A DNA stretch of 64,000 nucleotides from Oscillospiraceae bacterium (GTDB lineage: Bacteria > Bacillota > Clostridia > Oscillospirales > Oscillospiraceae), in NCBI GenBank assembly GCA_009782435.1, contig WRJA01000001.1, positions 26,374 through 90,373 of the forward strand. The letters are read 5' to 3'. The notes beneath the pieces were generated by a model. It was not told where the DNA came from, did not search any database, and worked only from the letters and a program-made list of their open reading frames with translations. The translations under genes were made by a program, and so were the position numbers. Below, in pieces: positions 41,864-51,906 of this stretch; positions within the stretch are counted from its first letter, which is position 1; every line of letters starts with the position of its first letter.

Positions 41864-43569
41864 AAGTGAAAACTCCCTGGTATTCCGTAGCCGGCGATAC
41901 CCCTACAACGCTTGATTACCCGGATTGCACAATGTTCGAGGCTGTCGAGGCCTGCGCGGAAAAATACCCGGATCATATCGCTTATGACTTTACGGGCAAA
42001 CGCACGAGCTACTCACGGGCGTTGGACGATATTTGCGAATGCGCCCGATCTCTCAGGGCTATCGGTATTCGGGAATACGACAGGGTAACGATATGCCTTC
42101 CCAATACCCCTCAGGCGGTAACCATGTTTTACGCGATCAACATGATCGGCGCCGTCGCCAACATGATACACCCTTTGTCTTCCGAAAATGAGATAAAGTT
42201 TTATTTGAACGACTCCAAAAGCGTCGCGGCGATAACTCTCGACCTTTTTTACGGCAAATTCAGTTCCGTAATAAAAAGCACTCCCTGCCTGAAAAGTCTC
42301 ATTATAACAAGCGTGAAAGACGCACTGAGCCGTGTTATGAAGCTCGGATATAAGTTCACGGAAGGAAGAAAGATCACTCCCTTGCCGAGAGACGCCGATA
42401 TAATCCTATGGCGCGATTTTCTGAAGGCCGGCTCGTCTTTAACGGAAGATCCCCGAATCCGGCATAAAAAAACAGACCCCGCCGTTATACTGTACAGCGG
42501 CGGCACTACCGGCATCACAAAGGGCATATTGCTCTCGAACCTCAATTTCAACGCGCTGGGATGTCAAGTGGTCGCCGCCAACCCGATATTCGGCCCCGGC
42601 GACAAAATGCTGGCGATAATGCCGATGTTCCACGGTTTCGGTCTGGGCGTCAGCATCCACGCCATGCTCATTCACGGAGGGCGCTGTATTTTAGTCCCGC
42701 GCTTTACCGCCTCTACATACGCGGACCTTCTGAGAAAGCATAAACCCGGCTTCATTGCCGGAGTACCGACGCTGTACGAGGCTCTGCTTCGCATCGAAGG
42801 CATAGACGACCTCGATCTGTCTTGCCTGAAGGGAGTGTTCTCGGGAGGCGACTCGCTTTCGACAGAGCTTAAAAAACGTTTTGACGCTTTTCTCCGCGCC
42901 CACAACGCCTCCGTCCTCCTGCGCGAGGGCTACGGTACCACAGAATGCGTTACCGCCAGCTGTCTGACCCCGCCCCATACTTCCCGCGAAGGCAGCATCG
43001 GCATTCCTCTGCCGGACACATTTTATAAGATCGTCAAAACCGGGACCGTCGACGAAGTGCCGTACGGCGCGGAAGGCGAGATATGCATCTGCGGGCCGAC
43101 CGTTATGCTTGAATACGCGGGACGTCCCGAAGAAACAGCGAAGACCCTCAGAAAACACGCCGACGGACTCACTTGGCTCCACACGGGCGATCTCGGAGTA
43201 ATGGATCAAGACGGTTTCGTCTATTTCCGCCAGCGCTTAAAGCGGCTGATCATAACGAGCGGTTACAACGTATACCCTTCTCAGCTCGAAAACATTCTCG
43301 ACGCGAACAAATATGTCCATATAAGCTGCGTCATCGGAGTCAAAGACCCGTATAAAATACAGAAGGTAAAGGCTTTCATCGTTCTCAAGCCCGGATATCT
43401 CCCCTCCGACGACATCAGAGAAGAACTGCTCCGCTACTGTGAAAAAAACATGGCCAAACACGCCGTGCCGAGCGATATAGAGTTCAGGGACGATCTTCCG
43501 AAGACCCTTGTCGGCAAAGTCGCCTACCGTATGCTCGAGGAAGAGGAACTGAGCAAAGCCTCGGCGTAA
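41860..43569 (+). CDS. Acyl-CoA synthetase / AMP-dependent ligase
   Basis: YSGGTTGITKGILLSNLNF, REGYGTTECVTASC, WLHTGDLGVMDQDGFVYFRQRLKRLIITSGYNVYPSQLE, KTLVGKVAYR. TTG start overlaps the upstream TGA. Confidence 0.95.
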   Translation: MKVKTPWYSVAGDTPTTLDYPDCTMFEAVEACAEKYPDHIAYDFTGKRTSYSRALDDICECARSLRAIGIREYDRVTICLPNTPQAVTMFYAINMIGAVANMIHPLSSENEIKFYLNDSKSVAAITLDLFYGKFSSVIKSTPCLKSLIITSVKDALSRVMKLGYKFTEGRKITPLPRDADIILWRDFLKAGSSLTEDPRIRHKKTDPAVILYSGGTTGITKGILLSNLNFNALGCQVVAANPIFGPGDKMLAIMPMFHGFGLGVSIHAMLIHGGRCILVPRFTASTYADLLRKHKPGFIAGVPTLYEALLRIEGIDDLDLSCLKGVFSGGDSLSTELKKRFDAFLRAHNASVLLREGYGTTECVTASCLTPPHTSREGSIGIPLPDTFYKIVKTGTVDEVPYGAEGEICICGPTVMLEYAGRPEETAKTLRKHADGLTWLHTGDLGVMDQDGFVYFRQRLKRLIITSGYNVYPSQLENILDANKYVHISCVIGVKDPYKIQKVKAFIVLKPGYLPSDDIREELLRYCEKNMAKHAVPSDIEFRDDLPKTLVGKVAYRMLEEEELSKASA

Positions 43570-43648
43570 GATGCAGTTTCCGGAAAAACACATCGACGCC
43601 CATGCACGTTCATAACAGTGATAAGCCGACCGACGGCCGGGACAACAG

Positions 43649-43687
43649 AAACCGCGGGGATGTAATGCATAACATCGCCGCGGTTTT
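43649..43687 (+). terminator. Rho-independent terminator after the acyl-CoA ligase
   Basis: aaccgcggggatgt-aatgcata-acatcgccgcggtttt: 14-bp stem with one mismatch, then T-run. Confidence 0.75.
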
Positions 43688-43798
43688 ATCGGGCATCGGC
43701 TGTTTTTCCGGCGGATTTCAGCCTTTGCGCCCGCCGGGAAGAAGAAATGAAAAAGCTTGTGAAAACCAATTTACGGAACGAATTGCATGGAGGAAGAA

Positions 43799-44338
43799 AT
43801 GTATTATTCAACAACATATCCATCGCCCGTAGGAATGATTACTCTTGCGTGTCATGATGATAACCTTGTCGGTCTGTGGACAGAGGGGCAAAAATATCAC
43901 GGAGACACCATACCCGAAGCTATGACGGAAAACAATGATTTACCTGTATTCGTCATAGCAAAAAAATGGCTGGACAGATATTTCGCCGGCGAAAAACCCG
44001 ATATCGCCGAGTTGCCGCTGGCTCCTATAGGCGGAGAGTTTCGTCAAGCGGTCTGGAAAATCCTTTGTGAGATACCATACGGTAAAGTCACCACATACGG
44101 CGATATAGCAAAAAAAATCGCGGCGAAAACGGGCAAAGAAAGAATGTCCGGCCGGGCGGTCGGCGGAGCTGTCGGACATAACCCCATATCTGTTATTATT
44201 CCCTGTCATCGGGTCGTCGGTTCAAACGGCAGCTTGACAGGCTTTTCCGGCGGCCTTCAAACGAAAGTTAAACTGCTTGAATTGGAAGGCGCAGATATGT
44301 CAAACCTTTTTATTCCCAAAAAAGGCACGGCGCTCTGA
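43799..44338 (+). CDS. ogt: Methylated-DNA--[protein]-cysteine S-methyltransferase
   Basis: IPYGKVTTYGDIA, RAVGGAVGHNPISVIIPCHRVVGSNGSLTGFSGGL; ATG 43799 preceded by GGAGGAAGAA. Confidence 0.95.
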   Translation: MYYSTTYPSPVGMITLACHDDNLVGLWTEGQKYHGDTIPEAMTENNDLPVFVIAKKWLDRYFAGEKPDIAELPLAPIGGEFRQAVWKILCEIPYGKVTTYGDIAKKIAAKTGKERMSGRAVGGAVGHNPISVIIPCHRVVGSNGSLTGFSGGLQTKVKLLELEGADMSNLFIPKKGTAL

Positions 44339-44406
44339 ATAACAGTTGTATCAACTCCGGTCGATTTGCATAATAATTGCGAATCGGCCGGTAATTATTC
44401 GGATCA

Positions 44407-44424
44407 TATGAATAATATTGCATT
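44407..44424. promoter_or_regulatory. ArgR-type ARG box 1
   Basis: TATGAATAATATTGCATT; by eye 14/18 against B. subtilis-type consensus CATGAATAAAAATKCAAK. Confidence 0.65.
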
Positions 44425-44439
44425 TTTATTAAGATTATC

Positions 44440-44468
44440 TTGACATTATTCGGATAATGATACATAAT
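44440..44468 (+). promoter_or_regulatory. arg operon promoter
   Basis: TTGACA (44440-44445)-17 bp-CATAAT (44463-44468). Confidence 0.75.
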
Positions 44469-44476
44469 TATTCATA
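44459..44476. promoter_or_regulatory. ArgR-type ARG box 2 overlapping the -10
   Basis: GATACATAATTATTCATA, reverse-orientation match to ARG box (about 12/18 by eye), followed by TTATGCATAATTAT. Confidence 0.5.
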
Positions 44477-44506
44477 TTCTTATGCATAATTATCCGGAGT
44501 GTTATT

Positions 44507-45457
44507 ATGACTGACTTGTACGCGCACAAAATATTCATAGACGGAGCGGAGGGCACTACCGGCCTCAGGCTGAAAGAGCGCCTCAAATCCCGCAGGGACA
44601 TAGTCCTTCGAGTCCTGAGCGAGAACGAGCGCCGCGATCCCGGACGGCGGCGAGAGGAGCTCAATTCATGCGACATCGCGTTTCTGTGCCTGCCGGACGA
44701 CGCGGCGCGCGAAGCGGTGCGCATGGTCGAAAATCCGAGGGTGCGCATCATCGACGCATCGACGGCGCACCGGACGGCCGAAGGCTGGGACTACGGGTTC
44801 CCCGAACTGTCGCCGGAGCATTTTTCCGCCTGTTCCTCATCTTTGCGAATCACAAATCCCGGCTGTCACGCCTGCGGCTTCACGGCGCTCATATACCCGC
44901 TTGTTAAGCATGGTCTCCTATCGTCGCGGGCAAAACTCCGCTGCTTTTCCCTGACCGGATACAGCGGCGGCGGAAAACCGATGATCGCCCGGTATGAGGA
45001 CCCGGAGCGGGATGAATCTTACGGCGCGCCGAGACAGTATGCCCTCGATCAGCGGCACAAGCACCTGAGCGAAATGAGGGCCGTCTGCGGTCTTGAAACA
45101 TGTCCTGTCTTCTGTCCCGTGATTTTTGACCGGTACAGCGGCATGGAAGTGACCGTGCCTTTGTTCGGAGAAGAACTCACCGAAGGGGCTTCTGTAAAAG
45201 ATGTTAAGGAAGTCTTTCGAAAGCACTACGACGGTGAAATCGTGAACTACCGGGAAAACATCGACGACGGCGGATATCTGTCCGCGACCCGGCTTTCCGG
45301 AACGGACGGCATGCTTATAACCGTCGCGGGAGACGAGGAGCGTATATTGCTCATAGCCGTATTCGACAATCTCGGCAAGGGCGCGTCCGGATCGGCTATT
45401 GAATGCATGAACATCATGCTCGGCAAAAAGCCGTCTTTAGGCCTCACATTATTATGA
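44507..45457 (+). CDS. argC: N-acetyl-gamma-glutamyl-phosphate reductase (type 2-like)
   Basis: KIFIDGAEGTTGLRLKERL, CDIAFLCLPDDAAREAV, ITNPGCHACGFTALIYPL, FSLTGYSGGGKPMIARYE. Confidence 0.95.
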   Translation: MTDLYAHKIFIDGAEGTTGLRLKERLKSRRDIVLRVLSENERRDPGRRREELNSCDIAFLCLPDDAAREAVRMVENPRVRIIDASTAHRTAEGWDYGFPELSPEHFSACSSSLRITNPGCHACGFTALIYPLVKHGLLSSRAKLRCFSLTGYSGGGKPMIARYEDPERDESYGAPRQYALDQRHKHLSEMRAVCGLETCPVFCPVIFDRYSGMEVTVPLFGEELTEGASVKDVKEVFRKHYDGEIVNYRENIDDGGYLSATRLSGTDGMLITVAGDEERILLIAVFDNLGKGASGSAIECMNIMLGKKPSLGLTLL

Positions 45458-45495
45458 TACAGCTGCACAATAAGGCAGCCTGAAAGGATAAAAAA

Positions 45496-46713
45496 ATGGA
45501 TATAAAAGAAATAAGCGGCGGTATATGCGCCGCGGAAGGTTTTAAGGCCGCGGGGATACACTGCGGTATAAAAAAAGACCCCGAAAAAAAAGACTTGGCT
45601 CTCATTTTGAGCGAAAAAAAAGCTTCCTGCGCGGCCGTTTATACTTTAAATTTCGTTAAGGGCGCGCCTCTGATAGTGACAAAGGCAAATATCGCGGACG
45701 GATATGCAAAAGCGATAATCTGCAACAGCGGCAATGCAAACACATGCAACGCGGACGGCGTCAAAGTGGCTGAGGGCATGTGCGAGGATGTGGCGGCGGC
45801 GCTCGGCATATCCGCCGGCGACGTTGTTGTGGCCTCTACCGGCGTTATAGGCAAACCGCTTGACATAAACGTCATAAAATCCGGCATACCGAAGCTGATA
45901 AAATCTCTCGGCCGCGACGGCGACGGCGCGGCGGCGGCGATAATGACGACCGACATCATCAAGAAGGAACTGGCCGTCAGCTTCAAATGCGGCGGCAAGA
46001 TCTGCAAACTCGGCGGCATCGCCAAAGGCTCGGGCATGATACATCCCGACATGGCAACTTTACTTGTTTTTATAACAACGGACGCCGCAATATCGCCGAA
46101 TATGCTTCATATCGCTCTGTCCGAGGACGTGAAAACCGGTTTTAACATGATCAGCGTAGACGGGGACACCTCAACCAACGACATGGTCGTCGTCTTAGCC
46201 AACGGTATGGCCTCAAATCCCGAAATAACGGCAGACGGCGAAGATTTTGAAGTTTTCCGCGCGGCGCTCGGTAAAGTGACCTCAGAGCTTTGCAAACTGA
46301 TAGCAAAAGACGGCGAGGGCGCGACAAAGCTTATAGAGTGTTCGGTCAAGGGCGCTCTGACCGACAAAGACGCAAGGGCTGTCGCAAGAACTGTCGTTTC
46401 TTCCCCTCTCGTTAAAACCGCCGTATTCGGCGCCGACGCCAACTGGGGAAGAGTGCTCTGCGCCGCGGGTTACAGCGGTGCCGACGCGGACCCGTTTAAG
46501 ATCGATGTTGCGTTTGCTTCCGCAGCCGGGACAGTCGAGGTCTGCAAATCGGGCTTCGGGCTGCCTTTCTCGGAGGAAGACGCCAAAAAGACCCTGAGCG
46601 ATAATGAGATACGCATAGAGATCGACCTCAATTCGGGCAAGGGTTCGGCAAGGGCTTACGGCTGCGACCTGACGTACGACTACGTAAGAATCAACGGCGA
46701 TTACAGGTCATAA
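45496..46713 (+). CDS. argJ: Bifunctional glutamate N-acetyltransferase / ornithine acetyltransferase
   Basis: GGIAKGSGMIHPDMATLLVFITTDA autoprocessing site; ANWGRVLCAAGYSGAD. Confidence 0.97.
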   Translation: MDIKEISGGICAAEGFKAAGIHCGIKKDPEKKDLALILSEKKASCAAVYTLNFVKGAPLIVTKANIADGYAKAIICNSGNANTCNADGVKVAEGMCEDVAAALGISAGDVVVASTGVIGKPLDINVIKSGIPKLIKSLGRDGDGAAAAIMTTDIIKKELAVSFKCGGKICKLGGIAKGSGMIHPDMATLLVFITTDAAISPNMLHIALSEDVKTGFNMISVDGDTSTNDMVVVLANGMASNPEITADGEDFEVFRAALGKVTSELCKLIAKDGEGATKLIECSVKGALTDKDARAVARTVVSSPLVKTAVFGADANWGRVLCAAGYSGADADPFKIDVAFASAAGTVEVCKSGFGLPFSEEDAKKTLSDNEIRIEIDLNSGKGSARAYGCDLTYDYVRINGDYRS

Positions 46714-46746
46714 GAAAAAAATGACTGCAAACAGGAGGAAAAACCA

Positions 46747-47610
46747 ATGACTCCGGATAACAGCCGGCGGGCGGAAGTCTTAACGCACGCTCTGCCGTAC
46801 ATAAGAAGATACCGCGATAAGACGATAGTGGTCAAATACGGCGGCAGCGCCATGGTGCGGGACGATCTGAAAAAAGCCGTAATGGGCGACATTGCACTTT
46901 TGTCCCTGATAGGGATAAAGGTCGTTCTCGTGCACGGCGGAGGCCCTGAAATTACCGAATTCATGAAAAAAATAGGCAAAGAACCCGAATTCACCGACGG
47001 GCTGCGCGTCACGGACGCCGAGACGGCGGAGATCGCACAAATGGTACTCGCCGGAAAAATCAACAAGACTCTTGTCAATCTCATCGAAAACATGGGCGGA
47101 AAAGCCATCGGTCTCTCCGGCGCGGACGGCCACCTCATCAGGGCAAAAGAACTCGATCCCCGGCTCGGTTTCGTCGGAGAGATAACCGAGATCAACACCG
47201 AGCTTATAACGGACCTTTCGGAAAAAGGATATATTCCGGTCATCTCAAGCATAGGTTACGATAAAGCCGGCAACGTCTACAATATAAACGCTGACGCCGC
47301 CGCCGCCGCTATCGCCGGCGCGCTTAAAGCCGAGAGCCTCATCTCCATGACGGACACCGCCGGCATACTTCGAGACAAAAACGACCCGGCTTCGCTGATC
47401 CCCGAGATCTGCGTCAGCGACGCGCCGCGGCTTATCGGAGACGGCATAATAACGGGGGGCATGATCCCAAAGATCAATTGCTGCACTGAGGCTATACGAC
47501 GAGGAGTGAAAAAAGTATTCGTCATCGACGGCCGGATACCGCACTCAATAATAATAGAGACCCTCACGGACGAGGGCATAGGCACAATGTTCACGGGAAG
47601 CGAGATTTGA
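46747..47610 (+). CDS. argB: Acetylglutamate kinase
   Basis: KTIVVKYGGSAM, LVHGGGPEI, DAAAAAIAGALKAESLISMTDTAGIL, GGMIPKINCCTEAI. Confidence 0.97.
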   Translation: MTPDNSRRAEVLTHALPYIRRYRDKTIVVKYGGSAMVRDDLKKAVMGDIALLSLIGIKVVLVHGGGPEITEFMKKIGKEPEFTDGLRVTDAETAEIAQMVLAGKINKTLVNLIENMGGKAIGLSGADGHLIRAKELDPRLGFVGEITEINTELITDLSEKGYIPVISSIGYDKAGNVYNINADAAAAAIAGALKAESLISMTDTAGILRDKNDPASLIPEICVSDAPRLIGDGIITGGMIPKINCCTEAIRRGVKKVFVIDGRIPHSIIIETLTDEGIGTMFTGSEI

Positions 47611-47660
47611 ACAAACTCAGATCCCGGTGACACGAACTGTATGAAAGGAACTGATATTCT

Positions 47661-48827
47661 ATGGATACGAAAAAACTGACCTTCGAGTTTACGGCACACA
47701 CATACGATCGTTTCCCGGTTGAGATCGTCGGCGGCAGCGGCTGTCATTTGACCGACGAAACGGGAAAAACATATATCGACCTCGGAAGCGGCATCGCTGT
47801 CAACAGCCTCGGCATGGCCTTCAAAGAGTGGCAGGACGCGGTCATCGGGCAGATACTCCGCTTTCAGCACTGCTCAAACCTGTATTACTCCGCGCCGTGC
47901 GCGAAACTCGCGGAAATGCTTTGCGCGCGCACCGGATATAAAAAAGTGTTTTTCGCTAACTCAGGCGCGGAGGCCAACGAATGCGCGATAAAAGCGGCCC
48001 GCCGCTTCTCCTTTTTAAAGCACAACGACGAAAATCACGGGACGGTGATCACACTCAAAAACGGTTTCCACGGAAGAACGATCACCACCCTGTCCGCCAC
48101 CGGCCAGGATTCTCTGAAAACCGGTTTCGGCCCGCTCACGCCCGGTTTTGTCCACGCCGACCCCGAAGACGCCAGTTCAGTGCGGCGTTTTGCGGAAAAG
48201 GGAGACTGCGCGGCTGTCATGATCGAACTTATACAAGGCGAGGGCGGCGTCAACGTTCTGACGCCCGGTTTTGTGGCCGAGATCGTCAGTATCGCGAAAG
48301 AATTCGACCTTTTGGTGATCGCGGACGAAATCCAAACCGGAAACGGACGGACCGGAAAACTGTTCTCATACATGCATTACGGCTTTGTGCCGGATATTGT
48401 CACAACGGCGAAAGGGCTCGCCGGCGGATTGCCGCTCGGCGCCGTCCTTTTGGGAGAAAAGGTCAAGGACGTTTTTTCGCCCGGGACCCACGGTTCGACC
48501 TTCGGCGGCAACCCCATAGCCTGCGCGGGAGCGATAAGCGTCCTGTCCGCCTTAACGGACGAGCTTTTGGCGGGGGTAACAAAAAGGCAAAAACTGATAG
48601 TCGACGCCCTGAGCGACGCGCCCGGAGTTTCGGAAATCTCAGGCATGGGACTCATGCTCGGCATATCATGTGCAAGGCCGGCAAAAGAGATAATCGCGCA
48701 ATGCATCGAAAACGGAGTTCTCGTTTTGTCCGCCAAAGAGAAAGTAAGGCTGCTGCCGCCGCTGAACATCCCCATTGACGATCTGATGAAAGCCGTTAAC
48801 GTATTAAAGGAGGCGCTTGCCGGATGA
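47661..48827 (+). CDS. argD: Acetylornithine aminotransferase
   Basis: FFANSGAEANECAIKAAR, GFHGRTITTLSATGQ, VIADEIQTGNGRTGKLFSYMHYG, TTAKGLAGGLPLGAVL. Confidence 0.96.
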   Translation: MDTKKLTFEFTAHTYDRFPVEIVGGSGCHLTDETGKTYIDLGSGIAVNSLGMAFKEWQDAVIGQILRFQHCSNLYYSAPCAKLAEMLCARTGYKKVFFANSGAEANECAIKAARRFSFLKHNDENHGTVITLKNGFHGRTITTLSATGQDSLKTGFGPLTPGFVHADPEDASSVRRFAEKGDCAAVMIELIQGEGGVNVLTPGFVAEIVSIAKEFDLLVIADEIQTGNGRTGKLFSYMHYGFVPDIVTTAKGLAGGLPLGAVLLGEKVKDVFSPGTHGSTFGGNPIACAGAISVLSALTDELLAGVTKRQKLIVDALSDAPGVSEISGMGLMLGISCARPAKEIIAQCIENGVLVLSAKEKVRLLPPLNIPIDDLMKAVNVLKEALAG

Positions 48828-49732
48828 AACATTTGCTGAAACTCTTCGACTTGACTGAAAAAGAAATCAACGACATCCTGAATCTTGCCGACCAACTCAA
48901 ATACGAAAGAAAGCACGGTCTCTCGCACCGGCTCCTTGAAGGCAAAATGTTAGGTATGATCTTCCGAAAATCATCAACTCGCACACGGGTCTCTTTTGAG
49001 GCCGGAATGTATCAGTTGGGCGGCGGCTCACTGTTTTTGAGCGCCTCTGACCTTCAGATAGGGCGAGGCGAGCCGGTGCAGGACACTGCCCGCGTCTTGT
49101 CCAGATATCTCGACGGCATCATGATCAGGACCTTTGCTCAAGAAGAGGTCGAAGCCCTGGCCGAATACGGCTCTATCCCGGTCATAAACGGTCTCACAGA
49201 TTACGCGCATCCCTGTCAGGTCCTCGCAGACCTAATGACGATTCGCGAATACAAGGGAACGACAAAAGGGAAAAAACTCTGCTATATAGGCGACGGCAAT
49301 AACATGGCAAATTCACTGATCGTCGGCGGGATAAAAACCGGAATGTCTGTCGCGGTAGGCTGTCCGAACGGATATGAGCCTGACGCGATAGTGACGGATT
49401 GGGCAAAATCAAAAGGGGATTTTCTTTGTACTCAGGATATCTTTGAAGCCGCAAAAGACGCCGACGCGGTATACACGGACGTTTGGGCCTCCATGGGCAT
49501 GGAGGAGGAGATCATCCGCCGGAAAAATGACTTTTCGGAATACAAGGTCACGTCTAAACTCATGTCCGTCGCGAAAAACGACGCTGTCGTCCTGCATTGC
49601 CTGCCGGCCCACCGCGAGGAAGAGATCACAACGGAAATATTCGAGCAGCACGCCGACGAGATATTCGAGGAAGCCGAAAACAGACTGCACGCTCAAAAAG
49701 CGGTACTTGTAAAGCTGCTCGGCGGCCGATGA
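48824..49732 (+). CDS. argF: Ornithine carbamoyltransferase
   Basis: MIFRKSSTRTRVSFEAGMYQLGG, HPCQVLADLMTIREYKG, HCLPAHREEEIT. Confidence 0.97.
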   Translation: MKHLLKLFDLTEKEINDILNLADQLKYERKHGLSHRLLEGKMLGMIFRKSSTRTRVSFEAGMYQLGGGSLFLSASDLQIGRGEPVQDTARVLSRYLDGIMIRTFAQEEVEALAEYGSIPVINGLTDYAHPCQVLADLMTIREYKGTTKGKKLCYIGDGNNMANSLIVGGIKTGMSVAVGCPNGYEPDAIVTDWAKSKGDFLCTQDIFEAAKDADAVYTDVWASMGMEEEIIRRKNDFSEYKVTSKLMSVAKNDAVVLHCLPAHREEEITTEIFEQHADEIFEEAENRLHAQKAVLVKLLGGR

Positions 49733-49793
49733 CCCCGGGAAATGCTTTTTTACCCGGTGAAAAGAACCGCTATGAGCAATACAGCTGCGCCGG

Positions 49794-50384
49794 TCACGCC
49801 GGTTTGACGCCGGTTTTCTTCATCGCCGTGAACCTAAACCCTAAACAGGCTCCGCACACTCCGCCCAAGATATGCGTTACCCGAGAAATATCGTCGACTT
49901 TTGTCAGAGCGTCCGCGACTTCTTTTCCCAAATAGAAAACAAACACAAAAATCAAAGTCAAGGGTATCGCCCCGCCGCGCGCGCCGGCAAGCGAAGACAT
50001 CGTTATCATCATAAAAACTATTCCCGAGGCGCCGAGAAGCCCCGTGTGCGGAAAAAACACCCACTGTACGACTCCGGATGCAAAGGCGGTTATTACGATA
50101 GCCGCCGCTAAAGATCTGCTTCCGTATTTCTCCTCAAGGGGCGGCCCGATAACAAGCATAAGCAGCATGTTTGCCATATAGTGCTCATAGCCCGAATGTC
50201 CCAGCGCGTGCAGGAAAAAGCGCGGATATGTCAAAGGGTCGGCCAAAGACGACCGGTAAACGCAAAACAGTTTTATCGTCGACGCTCCGCCGGTCATCTC
50301 TCCCGAAACAAGCGCTGCGAAAGAAATAAGCGCGAAAGTCAAAACCACGGGCGAATTGTATTGAATCCTTTTTAATAATTTCAT
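49794..50384 (-). CDS. Rhomboid-family intramembrane serine protease
   Basis: HSGYEHYMANMLLM, GLLGASGIVFMMI (GxSG), THILGGVCGACLGF (His). Confidence 0.85.
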   Translation of the reverse strand: MKLLKRIQYNSPVVLTFALISFAALVSGEMTGGASTIKLFCVYRSSLADPLTYPRFFLHALGHSGYEHYMANMLLMLVIGPPLEEKYGSRSLAAAIVITAFASGVVQWVFFPHTGLLGASGIVFMMITMSSLAGARGGAIPLTLIFVFVFYLGKEVADALTKVDDISRVTHILGGVCGACLGFRFTAMKKTGVKPA

Positions 50385-50442
50385 AAAACGTCTCCGATCC
50401 CTTTTTCAAATCATTATACACGTTAAGAAACAATTTAAACAC

Positions 50443-50471
50443 TTGTTTTTTCCCGGGAGCGGACTTATAAT
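50443..50471 (+). promoter_or_regulatory. Promoter of V/A-ATPase cluster 2
   Basis: TTGTTT (50443-50448)-17 bp-TATAAT (50466-50471). Confidence 0.7.
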
Positions 50472-50516
50472 ATTTTTGCCCCGGCAGCATAAAAAGCGAA
50501 AGGACCGATCATTATT

Positions 50517-50855
50517 ATGACGCCGATCGAGATCCTGCACGAGATCGTAACGACCGAACATAACGCGAGACAGCTCTATGAGAGCGCCGTTAAAAACAGA
50601 AATTATTTCAAGGAATATATGAATGAAAAAACGGCCGCCATCAGACACGAGCGCTTTGAAGAAGCTTACAGGCGAACGGAGGAGTTCGACAGGAGCGAAA
50701 CCGGGGCTGCGGACGAGGAAATCAGGCAAATCGACGATCAATTCAATGTCAACCTGAAAAAATACAAAGACTACTTTGAAGCAAACAAAGAAAAAACGGC
50801 GAAAAAGATGTTTGACATGATAACCGCGCAGGACCCCGGAGAGGAAAATGTTTAG
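50517..50855 (+). CDS. V/A-type ATPase peripheral-stalk subunit G/H-like (cluster 2)
   Basis: 112 aa charged coiled coil; first gene of ATPase operon. Confidence 0.65.
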   Translation: MTPIEILHEIVTTEHNARQLYESAVKNRNYFKEYMNEKTAAIRHERFEEAYRRTEEFDRSETGAADEEIRQIDDQFNVNLKKYKDYFEANKEKTAKKMFDMITAQDPGEENV

Positions 50856-51870
50856 GCCGGTCACCGGTTACGGCTGCGTCGCGACAAAGGTCAAGGCCAT
50901 GTACGGCAAAAGGCTGTCCGGCGAGGAATGGGACCGGATAAAAAACTCCGAAAGTGCAGCGGACGTCACAGCCGTGCTTAAAAACTCTTTGGGATGGAAG
51001 CATGCGGGAGATATGCTCCCCGAAGGCTGCGACAACACAAAACAGCTGATATCAGCCATCAGAGTATGCATACGAACAGACCGTGAAACACTTTACAAAT
51101 ACGCTTCGGAGGCCGACAGGCGCTATGTTGATTTTTGCGTGAAAGAGGACGAGTATAAGCACATACTCGGTTCCCTGCGCAGGCTCATATCGGGCAGCGA
51201 CGCCGGTTTGAGGCGTCCGCCTGACATGACGCTCCGAAAAAGCCGTATAAACTTCCCGGCTCTCGAGAACGCCAAAAACCGCTCCGAATTGATAAACGCC
51301 GTTTCCGGAAGCATGTATCACGATATTTTAAGCGCGGCGCCGGTCACCGCGGGATCCGATCTTCCGGATTACGCCGCTGTTTCCGCCCTTCTCGAAAACG
51401 CATACCGTTCGGCTCATTACAAATATCTCACAAGAAAATACAAAGGTACGGCGAAGCATCTGCTGACGGAAAGAGTCCGCATCGAGGCCGACATGGTCAA
51501 CATCCTCATACTCATTCGGATATTGAGATATTTCCCGAAATCGATCACCGCCGCGGACGAAATACTTATCCCGCTCGGCCGTTTCCTCAGTAAAAAGCTC
51601 ATAGCGGAAATATCGGCGGCGGCGTCCGAACAAGAAGCCGTTGACATATTAAAAACCACCCGGTGGAGATCCGTTTTTGACGATTATCATCCCGCCGATC
51701 TTGATCGTTTGTTTGACGGCGCGATCAACGCTCTCAACAAAAAACTGCTTCGATCTTCTGAACCGAATTTCGCCGCGGTCGCGGCTTATATCGGTTTAAA
51801 AGAGGCCGACGGAGAGCGGCTTATCAGGGCTATAACAGCCCTCGGCTACGGGTTGAGACCCAACATATGA
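50848..51870 (+). CDS. V/A-type ATP synthase subunit C (cluster 2)
   Basis: GYGCVATKVKAMYGKRLSGEEWDRI...; operon position. Confidence 0.85.
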   Translation: MFRPVTGYGCVATKVKAMYGKRLSGEEWDRIKNSESAADVTAVLKNSLGWKHAGDMLPEGCDNTKQLISAIRVCIRTDRETLYKYASEADRRYVDFCVKEDEYKHILGSLRRLISGSDAGLRRPPDMTLRKSRINFPALENAKNRSELINAVSGSMYHDILSAAPVTAGSDLPDYAAVSALLENAYRSAHYKYLTRKYKGTAKHLLTERVRIEADMVNILILIRILRYFPKSITAADEILIPLGRFLSKKLIAEISAAASEQEAVDILKTTRWRSVFDDYHPADLDRLFDGAINALNKKLLRSSEPNFAAVAAYIGLKEADGERLIRAITALGYGLRPNI

Positions 51871-51906
51871 CCCCCGGTGCAATAACAAAAAACGAGGCGA
51901 CGCAGC

